Shown one piece after another: positions 28,650 through 37,318 of a stretch of DNA of 64,000 nt; position 1 is the first letter of the stretch, and the number at the start of each line of letters is the position of its first letter. The notes beneath the pieces were generated by a model, which worked only from the letters and a program-made list of their open reading frames with translations, was not told where the DNA came from and ran no database searches. This DNA is from Clostridium sp. CMCC3677. GTDB lineage: Bacteria > Bacillota > Clostridia > Clostridiales > Clostridiaceae. The DNA lies in the NCBI RefSeq assembly GCF_023845585.1, contig NZ_JAMQHS010000002.1, positions 248,001 to 312,000 on the forward strand, written 5' to 3'. The position numbers and the translations under genes were made by a program.

Positions 28650-29316
28650 CCTTCAAATACTTAGGATTTTTCGGGTCAATTTCTATTTTCTCTCTTATAT
28701 TCCTTACGTGTACCATTACAGTGTCTGTGTTTACTGCATTTTCATTCCATACTTTTTCATATATTTCATCTGCTGAAAACACTCTACCAGGATTTTTAAT
28801 TAATAAGTGTAATATTTTAAATTCTATAGGTGTTAATTTTACTGGCTCCTCATCTACAAATACCTCTTTAGTTTCTGCATTTAATTCTAAACCATCTATT
28901 ATAAAATTATTATTTTTCTCTTCTAAATTATTTATAACATTTAAATACTTAGAATATCTTCTAAGTTGAGAATTAACTCTTGCTAGAAGTTCCATAGGAT
29001 TAAATGGTTTAGTAATATAATCATCAGCTCCAATATTAAGACCCATTATTTTATCCATTTCTTCTGATTTAGCAGATAACATTATGACAGGAAAATCAAA
29101 TTCACCTCTAAGTTTCATGGTCATTTGAATTCCATCCATTTTAGGCATCATTATATCTACTATAGCTAAATGTATAATTTCATTTTTTATTACATCTAGA
29201 CCTTCAATTCCATTATGAGCTTTAAAAACATTGTATCCTTGGTTATTTAAATATATTGCAATTGCATCACATATTTCTTTTTCATCTTCAACTATTAAAA
29301 CATTATATAATTTCAT
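28609..29316 (-). CDS. OmpR-family response regulator
   Basis: This protein of about 235 residues has a receiver domain (VEDEKEI, phospho-Asp in LAIVDIMMPKMDG, SAKS, KPF) and a winged-helix output domain (KLTPIEFKILHLLIKNPG, DTVMVHVRNIREKI). I start it at the ATG at 29316, nine bases after GTGAGG; a GTG five codons earlier overlaps that site. It is co-transcribed with the large kinase. Its leader contains one copy of a dispersed repeat and a conserved block, so expression may be influenced by that element. Confidence 0.93.
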   Translation of the reverse strand: MKLYNVLIVEDEKEICDAIAIYLNNQGYNVFKAHNGIEGLDVIKNEIIHLAIVDIMMPKMDGIQMTMKLRGEFDFPVIMLSAKSEEMDKIMGLNIGADDYITKPFNPMELLARVNSQLRRYSKYLNVINNLEEKNNNFIIDGLELNAETKEVFVDEEPVKLTPIEFKILHLLIKNPGRVFSADEIYEKVWNENAVNTDTVMVHVRNIREKIEIDPKNPKYLKVVWGVGYKIEKYK

Positions 29317-29349
29317 AATATTAACCCTCACCTTTACATACCAAAATCG

Positions 29350-29437
29350 CCAAGGCGACTTTAGAACTGTCGATTTTTTTTAGCCATGCACCCTTTCCAA
29401 ACGCAGTGCAGGAATAATGGTGCGGCAATATGATTAA
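29350..29437 (-). repeat. Conserved leader block, copy 1
   Basis: About 85 bp match 55377-55460 at roughly 90 percent by eye over the core. That core includes AGCCATGCAYCCTTTCC, CGCAGTGCAG and AATAATGGTGCGG as written on the plus strand. It contains a small GC hairpin (GCGAC/GTCG), a T-run and the complementary pair GCACC/GGTGC. It directly adjoins the 99-bp inverted-repeat element and lies about 35 bases upstream of the response-regulator start. Confidence 0.7.
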
Positions 29438-29536
29438 TTTTTATTCTTTATGAATACTAATTATAATTTTAAAATATGGTATTCTAGAATTTATTTTAAA
29501 ATTTAAGATTTTTATAATTGGTCTAAAGAATAAAAA
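29438..29536. repeat. Dispersed inverted-repeat element, copy 1 (99 bp)
   Basis: Terminal inverted repeats TTTTTATTCTTTA (29438-29450) and TAAAGAATAAAAA (29524-29536) bound a diverged interior that is alignable to the other copies (AATTATAAAAAT and TTCTAGAATAC on the minus strand). It has no coding capacity. The rest of the gap to 29790 shows nothing else I can name. Confidence 0.7.
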
Positions 29537-29790
29537 TCATTGCAATTATATAATAACATAAGATATAGAATTAGCTTTTATCTTTTTGCTTTTAATCATT
29601 CATAAGCACACCTCTCTTTCAACTTATAACTAAATTATATATTTAATAAATAAAGAGAAGATTCTGTAAAAACTAAAGATTTTCTAAAGAAAGATAAAAA
29701 AATGCTTTAAGACTATGTTGATATTGTAGTATAAATCTCGTGGACTGATATTAAAATATCAACACATATTTAGAACATAGCATAAAAATA

Positions 29791-29828
29791 AAATGCATAG
29801 TATGTAAAAAATAACACACTATGCATTT
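29791..29828 (-). terminator. Terminator of the CsoR-like gene
   Basis: The stem AAATGCATAGT-TGT/ACA-ACTATGCATTT with one mismatch is followed by TATTTTTATG on the minus strand. Confidence 0.85.
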
Positions 29829-29856
29829 ACACTATATTAAAAAGTAATATTAAAAA

Positions 29857-30129
29857 TCACTTTAAAACTTTATCTATTAAATTATTGAACTTTAAAAGTT
29901 CCCCTTTGTCATATTCCTTTATTATTTCATCAATACAATACTTTATATAATATTGTACTATTATTTTGCTAGCATTATTTAAAGCTATTTTAAAAACCGT
30001 TATTTTTTTAGATAACTCATCATTTGAATTAGTCTGAACACTTATATTCTCTAAAATTCTAGCATGTCCTAAGATTTTATATAGTTTCTTTATTACTAGG
30101 TCTTTTTTATTAAAATTATCTTCGTTCAA
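29857..30129 (-). CDS. Divergent CsoR/FrmR-like small helical protein
   Basis: This 90-residue all-helical protein has the helix pattern of CsoR/RcnR/FrmR metal- and stress-sensing repressors: KKLYKILGHARILENISV, then KITVFKIALNNASKIIVQYYIKYCIDEII. In classical CsoR the ligands are a Cys in helix 2 and a His-x3-Cys pair. Here the first Cys is missing and the His position is Tyr (QYYIKYC), leaving one Cys, so copper sensing as in CsoR is unlikely. It starts with TTG preceded by GGAGG. No metal transporter is adjacent. The family assignment rests on pattern recognition and is moderate. Confidence 0.5.
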   Translation of the reverse strand: MNEDNFNKKDLVIKKLYKILGHARILENISVQTNSNDELSKKITVFKIALNNASKIIVQYYIKYCIDEIIKEYDKGELLKFNNLIDKVLK

Positions 30130-30436
30130 ATTACCTCCTATTAATTGCTCACAAATTATAATAAAATATTTTTTATTATATTATATTTTGTACATTATAT
30201 CTAGTGAATACTTTCTTATATATTAGTCTTTGATTTCACTAGATATATTTTTATTTATCAAATATTTTCTTACCATAAATAATCCTGCAATTGTAATAAT
30301 TCCTAAATTCAGTCATTACTTCATCTTTAACGATTAAAATTACTTTTTAATTAAGTTGTTCATATAATTACCACTTTAATTTTATATAATTTTGTTAATA
30401 CTATAACTGTAATAACATAGTAAGGAGATGATTGCA

Positions 30437-30592
30437 TTGAAAAATGATAATAAGAAAACTTTTAATAAAGATAACTTTTTAAGAAATGGGACTAAATCTC
30501 AAAATCAATATGCTAAAAGTAGTTTTAACACCACTATAGAAGAACCAGCTTTAAATGAAAGTGGTATTGAAGCTAAAAAAAGAGGATTTTAA
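30437..30592 (+). CDS. Small hydrophilic protein, 51 residues
   Basis: A short frame starting at TTG (30437), nine bases after an AAGGAG site, encodes a Lys/Asn-rich, disordered-looking peptide. It begins MKNDNKKTFNKDNF and ends EEPALNESGIEAKKRGF. An ATG three codons upstream abuts the ribosome site and is less likely. The well-placed ribosome site and compositional bias support a gene. It resembles the short conserved clostridial proteins of unknown function; I cannot name it. About 300 bases before it and 200 after it hold nothing I can support. Confidence 0.55.
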   Translation: MKNDNKKTFNKDNFLRNGTKSQNQYAKSSFNTTIEEPALNESGIEAKKRGF

Positions 30593-30797
30593 TAATTTTC
30601 TTCTAATAGAATTTTAATACACATATAACTTATAGGAATTTACATTAATATTTTTAAAGCTCTTGGTTTTTATGTAAGTATATTTTAATATTTATATACT
30701 TTCGTACTTTATCTTTCAAATTACAAAAAGAATTAAGCGTAAATTCCTATATATATCTCTCATCATCTTACACTTCTCTATAAAACTATATTAAAAT

Positions 30798-31322
30798 TTA
30801 TATTTTACTCATATGATTTATTTTTAATAAGTTATGTACTGTTATATAAAAATCTACTAGTAAATAAATAAATAAAAATATAGTTAACTTTACAAACATT
30901 ACTTCACTTCTTATAAAGATATTAAGAAAATTTGGCTCTATATATTTTAATCCTAAAAGTGTCATTAAAGTCCAAGTTATAGAGAATTTTAAGCTAACTA
31001 ATCCCTTAAAATTATACTTTAAATTAGAGTAGCTCCAATAAACTTTATTAAAAATTTCCTTTAATAAATATCCACTTATGTATTCTATTGTAGATGGTGT
31101 AAAAAAGCAAAACATTAACATTAATGTTGTATAATCAGAAAAATAATTCTTTAATATTATAAGAATGCTTACAGTTATTCCATACATAGGTTTAAATGGA
31201 CCTATTAGAAAACCATCCTCTTTAAATTTTCCAGTTATGCAAAAACAATATACTTCTTCAATAATCCATCCTATAAAAGAATAAACAATAAAATTAAATA
31301 ATGTATAATTAATTAAATTCAT
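30798..31322 (-). CDS. CmpB-type putative membrane protein (ABC_trans_CmpB family)
   Basis: This protein of about 174 residues has four to five membrane helices. The N-terminus FNFIVYSFIGWIIEEVYCF followed by GFLIGPFKPMYG is the typical opening of the family annotated putative ABC transporter permease (CmpB). EYISGYLLKEIF and YWSYSNLKYNFKGLVSLKFSITW follow, as in other members. Despite the name, no ABC partner is nearby and the function is not established. I start at ATG 31322 after AAGGAAGGTG rather than the earlier GTG. Confidence 0.85.
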   Translation of the reverse strand: MNLINYTLFNFIVYSFIGWIIEEVYCFCITGKFKEDGFLIGPFKPMYGITVSILIILKNYFSDYTTLMLMFCFFTPSTIEYISGYLLKEIFNKVYWSYSNLKYNFKGLVSLKFSITWTLMTLLGLKYIEPNFLNIFIRSEVMFVKLTIFLFIYLLVDFYITVHNLLKINHMSKI

Positions 31323-31403
31323 TGAGTTTATCACCTTCCTTAAGGTTAATATTTACATAACTCAATATATTTATTTATTAATTAAATGATTTTTTGCAAT
31401 TAC

Positions 31404-31432
31404 TTGTTATAATGTTCTTATAGTTATATAAA
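31404..31432 (+). promoter_or_regulatory. Candidate promoter of alaX
   Basis: TTGTTA (31404-31409) and TATAAA (31427-31432) are 17 bp apart, about 30 bases upstream of the start codon. Confidence 0.5.
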
Positions 31433-31460
31433 ATATAAGTTAATACAAGGAGAATATCTT

Positions 31461-32660
31461 ATGCAAAAACTTTACTACGAAGATCAATATTTAAAGAAAT
31501 TCACTGCTGAAATAGACGAGGTCAAAGAAGTAGGTAATGAGTTTCATATAGTTTTAAATAAAACTGCATTTTTCCCAGGGGGAGGAGGACAAAAACATGA
31601 TTTAGGCAAAATCGATGAAATTGAAGTGTTAAATATCTATGAAAAAGATAATTTAATTTATCATGTACTAGATAGAAAACCTTCGAGAATACATAATGTT
31701 AAATGTTCAATAGATTGGTTAAGACGATTAGATGGAATGAATCATCATTTAGCTCAACATGTACTATCTGCATGCTTCTTTAAGCTTTTTAATATAAATA
31801 CAATTGCAGTTCATCATGGAAATGAATTTAGTACCATTGACTTTAATTCTATACTTACAGAAGAACAGGTACGTTCCTGTGAAAAATATGCTAATGATAT
31901 TATTGAAAAATCCTTAGATGTAGAATTTCTAACTCCAACTAAAAGAGAGCTTAAAAATATGAAACTTAGAAGAGATCTTCCAGATACTAATGAACAAATA
32001 CGTATTGTTAAAATTGATGATTTAGACCTTAATGCTTGTTGTGGTGTTCACCCTAAATCAACATTAGATTTAAGACTTATAAAAATAAAAAAATATGAAA
32101 AACATAAAAAAGGATCAAGAATTGAATTTATAACCGGATCAAAGGCTGTAAGTGATTCTTTAGAAAAAGATTCATTTGCAAATTCTATGTGTAAATACTT
32201 AAATTGCAATGAAAAAGAAGCTTTAAATGGAATAGAAAATTTAAACTTAGAATTAAAAAATGTACTGAATGAAAATAAAAATATGAGTATTGAACTTTCA
32301 AATTATGAAATTAAAGAAATTATAGAAAACTCAGCTCAAATTAATAATATAAACATTATTAAATATGTATATAATAATAAAACCTTAAAATTTGTTAATA
32401 CAATTGTTTCACAAATAACAGAAAAAGATAATAAAATTGCTCTAATTGCACTAGTAAATGATGATAAAATAAACCTTATATTTTCATGTTCTAAAAATAT
32501 AAAAAATGTTAATATGGGTGAATTATTAAAAGATGCAATAGTTCTTATAGATGGACGTGGCGGTGGAAATCAAACCCTTGCACAAGGTGCTGGTAAGAAT
32601 TTATTAAACTTAGAAAATACCTTAGACTATGCTTTTAATAAGCTTAATTTAATAATATAA
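31461..32660 (+). CDS. alaX: Alanyl-tRNA editing protein AlaX (long form)
   Basis: This 399-residue stand-alone editing enzyme hydrolyses mischarged Ser- or Gly-tRNA(Ala). The N-terminal beta domain has AFFPGGGGQKHD, and the zinc site is made of HxxxH (His96, His100 in HHLAQHVLSA) and CCGVH near residue 195 (tRNA_SAD domain). The C-terminal DHHA1 domain ends with GRGGGNQTLAQGAG. The length fits the AlaX-L class with DHHA1, missing the aminoacylation core of AlaRS. AAGGAG precedes the ATG. It is monocistronic with a strong shared terminator. Confidence 0.94.
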   Translation: MQKLYYEDQYLKKFTAEIDEVKEVGNEFHIVLNKTAFFPGGGGQKHDLGKIDEIEVLNIYEKDNLIYHVLDRKPSRIHNVKCSIDWLRRLDGMNHHLAQHVLSACFFKLFNINTIAVHHGNEFSTIDFNSILTEEQVRSCEKYANDIIEKSLDVEFLTPTKRELKNMKLRRDLPDTNEQIRIVKIDDLDLNACCGVHPKSTLDLRLIKIKKYEKHKKGSRIEFITGSKAVSDSLEKDSFANSMCKYLNCNEKEALNGIENLNLELKNVLNENKNMSIELSNYEIKEIIENSAQINNINIIKYVYNNKTLKFVNTIVSQITEKDNKIALIALVNDDKINLIFSCSKNIKNVNMGELLKDAIVLIDGRGGGNQTLAQGAGKNLLNLENTLDYAFNKLNLII

Positions 32661-32670
32661 ATTCCTAAAT

Positions 32671-32720
32671 AATAAAAAATCAACCGAAATCTCTAGTACT
32701 CTAAAGGTTGATTTTTTATT
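32671..32720. terminator. Bidirectional terminator between alaX and the BMC operon
   Basis: The perfect 15-bp arms AATAAAAAATCAACC and GGTTGATTTTTTATT have A/T runs on both ends and lie between convergent genes. Confidence 0.9.
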
Positions 32721-32749
32721 CTAATATATTAAACATTTTAAATATATTA

Positions 32750-33298
32750 CTATAATAATGTTTGAACTAATTCTTTGCTTGGTGAAGGTAATACTACAGT
32801 TCCTATAATATCTCCTCCCTCTTCAAGCTTAGCTTCTGCTGCTTCTATTGCTGCTTTAACAGCCGATACTTCTCCTGTAAGGATAACGTATCCTTTTCCG
32901 CCAAGACCTCTTGCTATTCTTATCTCTAATAGTTCTACATTAGCTGCCTTTAGTGCTGTATCACCTGCAATTACGGAAGCAACAGCTGACATTGTTTCAA
33001 TAACACCAATAGATGAAATGTTATCAAAATCACAAGTTGCTGTTATTGCTGGAAATACTTTTTCATGTACACTAGCTATTGTATATTCGCTTATAAGATA
33101 GCTAAGTCCTACTTCCTTACCAACACCTACAGCATTTGTGACATCTCCTACATCTCCTGCTAATATTACTATATATTTACCTGGACACATTGGAGTTGCT
33201 AAGATAATTTCTACATTAGCGGATTTAACCATTTCATCGGCTGCTTGAATTCCTTTTGCGATACTTTTAAATTCTAGTAATCCAATAGATCTTCTCAT
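32750..33298 (-). CDS. pduT: BMC shell protein, PduT-type (tandem BMC-T)
   Basis: This 182-residue protein has two fused BMC domains: SIGLLEFKSIAKGIQAADEMVKSANV and SIGVIETMSAVASVIAGDTALKAANV. It would form a trimer that fills a hexagon position in the shell. The MCPGK loop in the first domain carries the single Cys that in PduT binds a [4Fe-4S] cluster at the trimer axis, so electron transfer across the shell is likely, with PduS (adjacent gene) as partner. AAGGAGAG precedes the ATG. It is the last gene of the operon. Confidence 0.93.
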   Translation of the reverse strand: MRRSIGLLEFKSIAKGIQAADEMVKSANVEIILATPMCPGKYIVILAGDVGDVTNAVGVGKEVGLSYLISEYTIASVHEKVFPAITATCDFDNISSIGVIETMSAVASVIAGDTALKAANVELLEIRIARGLGGKGYVILTGEVSAVKAAIEAAEAKLEEGGDIIGTVVLPSPSKELVQTLL

Positions 33299-33322
33299 TT
33301 CACTCTCTCCTTTCTAGTTATC

Positions 33323-34648
33323 CTATCTACTTATAACAATGCTATCATCATTTATTTCTTTTATAACTCCATCTATACTTGCATGAATCTTTGCACCTAA
33401 TTTATCATTAGGTATATCTCCTATAAGATCACCCTTTTTAACTACATCCCCAATATTAACTATTGGTTCTGCTTTAGCTCCTATATGTTGAGATCTTAAG
33501 ATTACAACTTCTGAAAAATCATATTCCTCATTTTGAAGTGGTGCTTCAGCATCGTATTTTTCTATATTTAATCTTTGCTTAAGCTTATGAACTGGGAATT
33601 TTCTATATTCTCTAAAATCATCTGCTTTTTCTGGAGCATTATGATTAGGATTTTTAATGCCATTTTTAGCTAATTCACCTTTAAAGAAACTATTTAACTT
33701 CCAAGGTTGAAGTCCCATTACACAAACTTGTTCGCAAAGTCCACATTCACTGCATAAAAATGAAGCTGTTGGTAAAATTTCTTTACTGCAAGTTCCACCA
33801 TAACTTGCAATTCTCATCATCTTATCTGGTTCTAACTTATGTCCTAATAAATGTCTTGGACATACCTCAGTACACATTGAACAATGGCAACATGCTGCTC
33901 TTGCTTGTTTTAACATAGATTGTATGTTTCTTTTCTTTGAAACAACTATATTGTGACTCTTAGGTATAACTATTAATCCTTTAGTATTTTTCTTTATAGG
34001 TCTATTAATATCTTCTATTAATTTACCCATCATAGGACCACCATCAATGATTTCAAACTCATCAATCAATGTTCCACCTGCTAATTCAAGAGCTTGTCTT
34101 ACTGATATTCCAATGGGAACTTTAACAGTAATAGGATTTTTAACTTCACCTGTAATAGTTAAAAATTTTTCAGTAACTGGTTTTCCTTCTAAAGCATTAT
34201 ATACATTTAATAATGTTTCAACGTTAATAACTATAACCCCAACACTTAAAGGAATCCCACCTTCTGGAACAACTCTTTTAGTTACTTCATAAACAGTAAT
34301 TTGTTCATCTCCTGCTGGATAAAAATTTCCAAGTTCGAATAATTCTAGTTTCGGATATTCTCCTAATTTTTCATTTAAATTTTTCATTGCTGACTTATAT
34401 TTACCCTTTAAAGCAATAACCCCTTTAGTTGCTTCTGTTTGCTCTACTATTTTGTTTAATGCATATAAAAGTTCAGAAGATTTTTCTGCCATCAATTGTT
34501 GATCTACTTTCAGAAGTGGTTCACATTCAGCACCATTAACAATAACATATTCAACTTTTGCATTTAATTTTACATGAGTTGGAAATCCAGCGCCACCAGC
34601 ACCAATTAATCCACCATCTTTTATTAAATCTAAAAAGTTTTTTTCCAC
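33323..34648 (-). CDS. pduS: PduS-like RnfC-type iron-sulfur flavoprotein
   Basis: This protein of about 441 residues is related to RnfC/NqrF-type electron carriers. GAGGAGFPTHVKL near the start and ANGAECEPLL-type NAD/FMN binding (IVNGAECEPLLKVDQQL) are visible. Two [4Fe-4S] motifs follow (CCHCSMCTEVCP and CSECGLCEQVCVMG), then a C-terminal RnfC barrel-sandwich region. In Pdu systems it reduces cofactors and passes electrons to the shell protein PduT. I prefer the GTG at 34648, 10 bases after GGAG; the ATG at 34657 overlaps that site. It lies between the aldehyde dehydrogenase and pduT. Confidence 0.93.
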   Translation of the reverse strand: MEKNFLDLIKDGGLIGAGGAGFPTHVKLNAKVEYVIVNGAECEPLLKVDQQLMAEKSSELLYALNKIVEQTEATKGVIALKGKYKSAMKNLNEKLGEYPKLELFELGNFYPAGDEQITVYEVTKRVVPEGGIPLSVGVIVINVETLLNVYNALEGKPVTEKFLTITGEVKNPITVKVPIGISVRQALELAGGTLIDEFEIIDGGPMMGKLIEDINRPIKKNTKGLIVIPKSHNIVVSKKRNIQSMLKQARAACCHCSMCTEVCPRHLLGHKLEPDKMMRIASYGGTCSKEILPTASFLCSECGLCEQVCVMGLQPWKLNSFFKGELAKNGIKNPNHNAPEKADDFREYRKFPVHKLKQRLNIEKYDAEAPLQNEEYDFSEVVILRSQHIGAKAEPIVNIGDVVKKGDLIGDIPNDKLGAKIHASIDGVIKEINDDSIVISR

Positions 34649-34665
34649 TAATCTCATCTCCAATT

Positions 34666-36159
34666 CTATTTAATAGAGAAATTATCTACCATTACACATC
34701 TTCTTTTTCTTGTAAATGTTCTTGCAGATGTTAAACCTTCTCCAGTTGGGCCTGCAATAGTAAATGTTCCATGTCCTTCTGCACCATATCCAATTCCTGC
34801 ATATGATGGAGCATTTTTAACAAATATAGTTGTTTGTACTGCTTTAGCAAATTTACTTAAATTATCTATGTGTTTTGAGTGCATTATAGCAGTATGTCTA
34901 TTTCCATGTTCAAGCTCAACACCAAGGTCTATAGCCTCATCTACATTTCTAACCCTTATAACTGGTAAAATTGGCATCATAAGTTCTTCAACTGCAAATG
35001 GATGATTTGCTTCAACTTCAGCAAATATAACTCTTATGCTTGGATCTATATTAACTCCTAACTTACTCATTATATAGTCAGCATTTTTTCCAACAAATTT
35101 TTTATTTATAGTTCCATTCTCTGTTAAAACAAGTTTTTCTAATTGTGCAAGCATATTTTTATCAGTTATTTCTAACGCACAATATTTTGACATACAAGTC
35201 TTTAAGTAATCTGCAACTTTCTCTACTACTATTACTTCTTTTTCACAGATACATGGTAAATTATTATCAAAACTACAGCCATCTATAATATCAACTGCAG
35301 CTTTTTCAATATCAGCAGTTTCATCAATAACTACTGGTGGATTTCCAGCTCCAGCTCCTATTGCTTTTTTACCACTTGATAATGCTACTTTAACAATTCC
35401 TGGACCACCTGTTGCACAAATCATATTAACTTTTGGATGAGCTAACATTATATTAGTACTTTCAATATTTGGATTTCTAACAGTAACTATAAGATTCTTA
35501 GGTCCGTTTACTCTTTCTATTGCTTTATTAATAAGTTGTATTATAAATACTGAAACATCTTTTGCTCCTGGATGAGGTGAAAATACAACTGTATTACCTC
35601 CTGCAAGCATTGATATTCCGTTGTTTATTATTGTTTCAGTTGGATTAGTTGATGGTGCAATTGCTCCTATAACTCCAAATGGTGACATTTCATAAAGAGT
35701 TAATCCACCATCTCCAGTTTTAACCCCAGCTTCAAGGTCTTCTACCCCTGGAGTTTTATCTAATGCAAGATTATTTTTAAGTATTTTATCTTCATATCTA
35801 CCCATTCCAGTTTCTTCAAAAGTTCTACGAGATATTTCTTCTACATTTTTTCTCACTTCTGCTTTAAATGCTTCAATTATTTCAGTTCTTTTATCCAATC
35901 CAACTTTTCTATATTCTTGTTCTGCTATCCATGCTTGCTCTATAGCATCATTTATATCTTCAAATACACCATATTCACCAATTGGCATTGTAGGAGTATT
36001 CACAAATCCCATTATTTTCTTTTCAATATCTGCTAATGGATTTACTTCTTTTGGGACAGCGGCAGTAGTTATAACCCCTTGTTCTTTCTCATTCCCTGTA
36101 AGCTCTTTAACGATATTTTTAACTATACTTTCTATATCTATCATATTGAAATCATTCAT
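34666..36159 (-). CDS. pduP: CoA-acylating aldehyde dehydrogenase (PduP/EutE type)
   Basis: This 497-residue enzyme oxidises an aldehyde with CoA and NAD+ to acyl-CoA and NADH. The catalytic Cys sits in SFDNNLPCICEKE, and cofactor loops GVIGAIAPSTNPTE and ATGGPGIV are present. The first 18 residues (IDIESIVKNIVKEL) form an amphipathic helix followed by a flexible linker, the classic encapsulation peptide that directs cargo into the shell. GGGGG precedes the ATG. This is the core enzyme of the metabolosome; the chain length of its aldehyde cannot be read by eye. Confidence 0.95.
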   Translation of the reverse strand: MNDFNMIDIESIVKNIVKELTGNEKEQGVITTAAVPKEVNPLADIEKKIMGFVNTPTMPIGEYGVFEDINDAIEQAWIAEQEYRKVGLDKRTEIIEAFKAEVRKNVEEISRRTFEETGMGRYEDKILKNNLALDKTPGVEDLEAGVKTGDGGLTLYEMSPFGVIGAIAPSTNPTETIINNGISMLAGGNTVVFSPHPGAKDVSVFIIQLINKAIERVNGPKNLIVTVRNPNIESTNIMLAHPKVNMICATGGPGIVKVALSSGKKAIGAGAGNPPVVIDETADIEKAAVDIIDGCSFDNNLPCICEKEVIVVEKVADYLKTCMSKYCALEITDKNMLAQLEKLVLTENGTINKKFVGKNADYIMSKLGVNIDPSIRVIFAEVEANHPFAVEELMMPILPVIRVRNVDEAIDLGVELEHGNRHTAIMHSKHIDNLSKFAKAVQTTIFVKNAPSYAGIGYGAEGHGTFTIAGPTGEGLTSARTFTRKRRCVMVDNFSIK

Positions 36160-36177
36160 TCTATTTTCCCCCTAATT

Positions 36178-36450
36178 TCATTCTTTACTTACTTCAACGC
36201 TATCTACTATAGCAACAATAGCTCTATCTATAGGTGCATCCTTAGCATTAAATTGTTGATGTGCTGCATAACCAGTTGCTACTAATACAAGTTCACCATT
36301 ACCTGCTCCTACAGAATCTATAGCTACTTCAATATTTCCTGCTGGATTATATTCTGGAGTTAATGGTTGTACAATAAGCATTTTCTTTCCTACTAGTCCT
36401 TCGCTTTTGGTTGTTGCAACCACTACTCCAACCACTTTTGCTAAATACAT
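36178..36450 (-). CDS. eutN: BMC vertex protein EutN/CcmL
   Basis: This 90-residue protein of the EutN/CcmL/PduN family forms pentamers that cap the vertices of the polyhedral shell. MYLAKVVGVVVATTKSEGLVGKKMLIV and DSVGAGNGELVLV are the family blocks. It is a single copy, as needed for a closed shell. It starts 9 bases after the flavoprotein-like gene stops and ends 18 bases before the aldehyde dehydrogenase gene. Confidence 0.95.
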   Translation of the reverse strand: MYLAKVVGVVVATTKSEGLVGKKMLIVQPLTPEYNPAGNIEVAIDSVGAGNGELVLVATGYAAHQQFNAKDAPIDRAIVAIVDSVEVSKE

Positions 36451-36459
36451 ATTTTTGCC

Positions 36460-37308
36460 CTACCTTTTTATAATTTGTATTCCAAGCTCTTCTGCTAAAT
36501 CTTTCGCAAGAGCTGTAATTATAGAATTACTTGAAATTACAATTTTTTTATTCCCACTATTATTAGAGATATCTTCACTTGAAATTACTTTTTTATTTAT
36601 TTTGAATTCTAAAGCTTTATGATTTTCATTAAAGTCCTTTTTAAAATTACTTAATACGATTTCATTTATATTACTATCATCTATTTTAGATTTAACTTTG
36701 GGTAAACTATCTTTTTTTAAATCGTTTTTTATTATAGAATCAAATATATTATCTGAATCAACTAACTTTATTCCATAAGATTCTAACCTATCTAAATATC
36801 CCTTAATCATATTCATATATGGAACAGGAATATTTTTGTACGGATTTCTTCTTGTATTACATTCTCTAAAATCAACACTGTCTTTAGAGATTATTACTTT
36901 TGTACCATTTAAAATACACTTTGATATAAGTGCAGTCGGCATGGTATCACTTATTCCATTTGCTACTTTGGATAAGGAATTTATACTTAACGTTGCACCT
37001 ATTAATAAATCAAATTCTTCATCATATATATGGTTACTATCTTCTAAATAATCATCTATATAAATATCTTCCATATTAAAAATTTCATTTATAATATTTG
37101 GATCTATTATCTGTGATGCATATTTTGATAAAACTGCTTTTAATTTTATACCTTGAGTTTTTAATTTTTTCAATTCCGTGATGCTCTCTTTTAATCCCAC
37201 TGTACTTCCTGTAAAAAAAACCACAGCTTTTTTAGTTCTAAATGATTTATTTTCCAGTTGAGACATCACCTCTTTTAAAACGACTTGGACAATCTCATCA
37301 AAGTTCAA
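36460..37308 (-). CDS. BMC-associated flavoprotein-like protein
   Basis: This protein of about 282 residues has a Rossmann-like region resembling the flavoprotein (PPC decarboxylase-type) family: KKAVVFFTGSTVGLKESITEL, LKAVLSKYASQIID, and ATLSINSLSKVANGISDTMPT, which parallels the usual PaT.NT.aK.A.GiaD motif. A charged linker follows, then a C-terminal IITALAKDLAEELGIQII motif. The N-terminus (NFDEIVQVVLKEVMSQLENK) is an amphipathic helix like an encapsulation peptide, so it may be cargo. I start it at TTG 37308, six bases after GAGGTG; the next upstream codon would overlap eutJ. Catalytic role unknown. Confidence 0.65.
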   Translation of the reverse strand: MNFDEIVQVVLKEVMSQLENKSFRTKKAVVFFTGSTVGLKESITELKKLKTQGIKLKAVLSKYASQIIDPNIINEIFNMEDIYIDDYLEDSNHIYDEEFDLLIGATLSINSLSKVANGISDTMPTALISKCILNGTKVIISKDSVDFRECNTRRNPYKNIPVPYMNMIKGYLDRLESYGIKLVDSDNIFDSIIKNDLKKDSLPKVKSKIDDSNINEIVLSNFKKDFNENHKALEFKINKKVISSEDISNNSGNKKIVISSNSIITALAKDLAEELGIQIIKR

Positions 37309-37318
37309 ATTAATCACC

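Noticed and set aside
29350..29437. T-box or cyclic-di-GMP riboswitch in the conserved leader block
   Set aside because: The diagnostic sequences of these riboswitches are missing on both strands; left as an unnamed block.
30798..31322. ABC transporter permease as a functional call
   Set aside because: The family name suggests it, but no ATPase or binding-protein gene is adjacent and transport is unproven.
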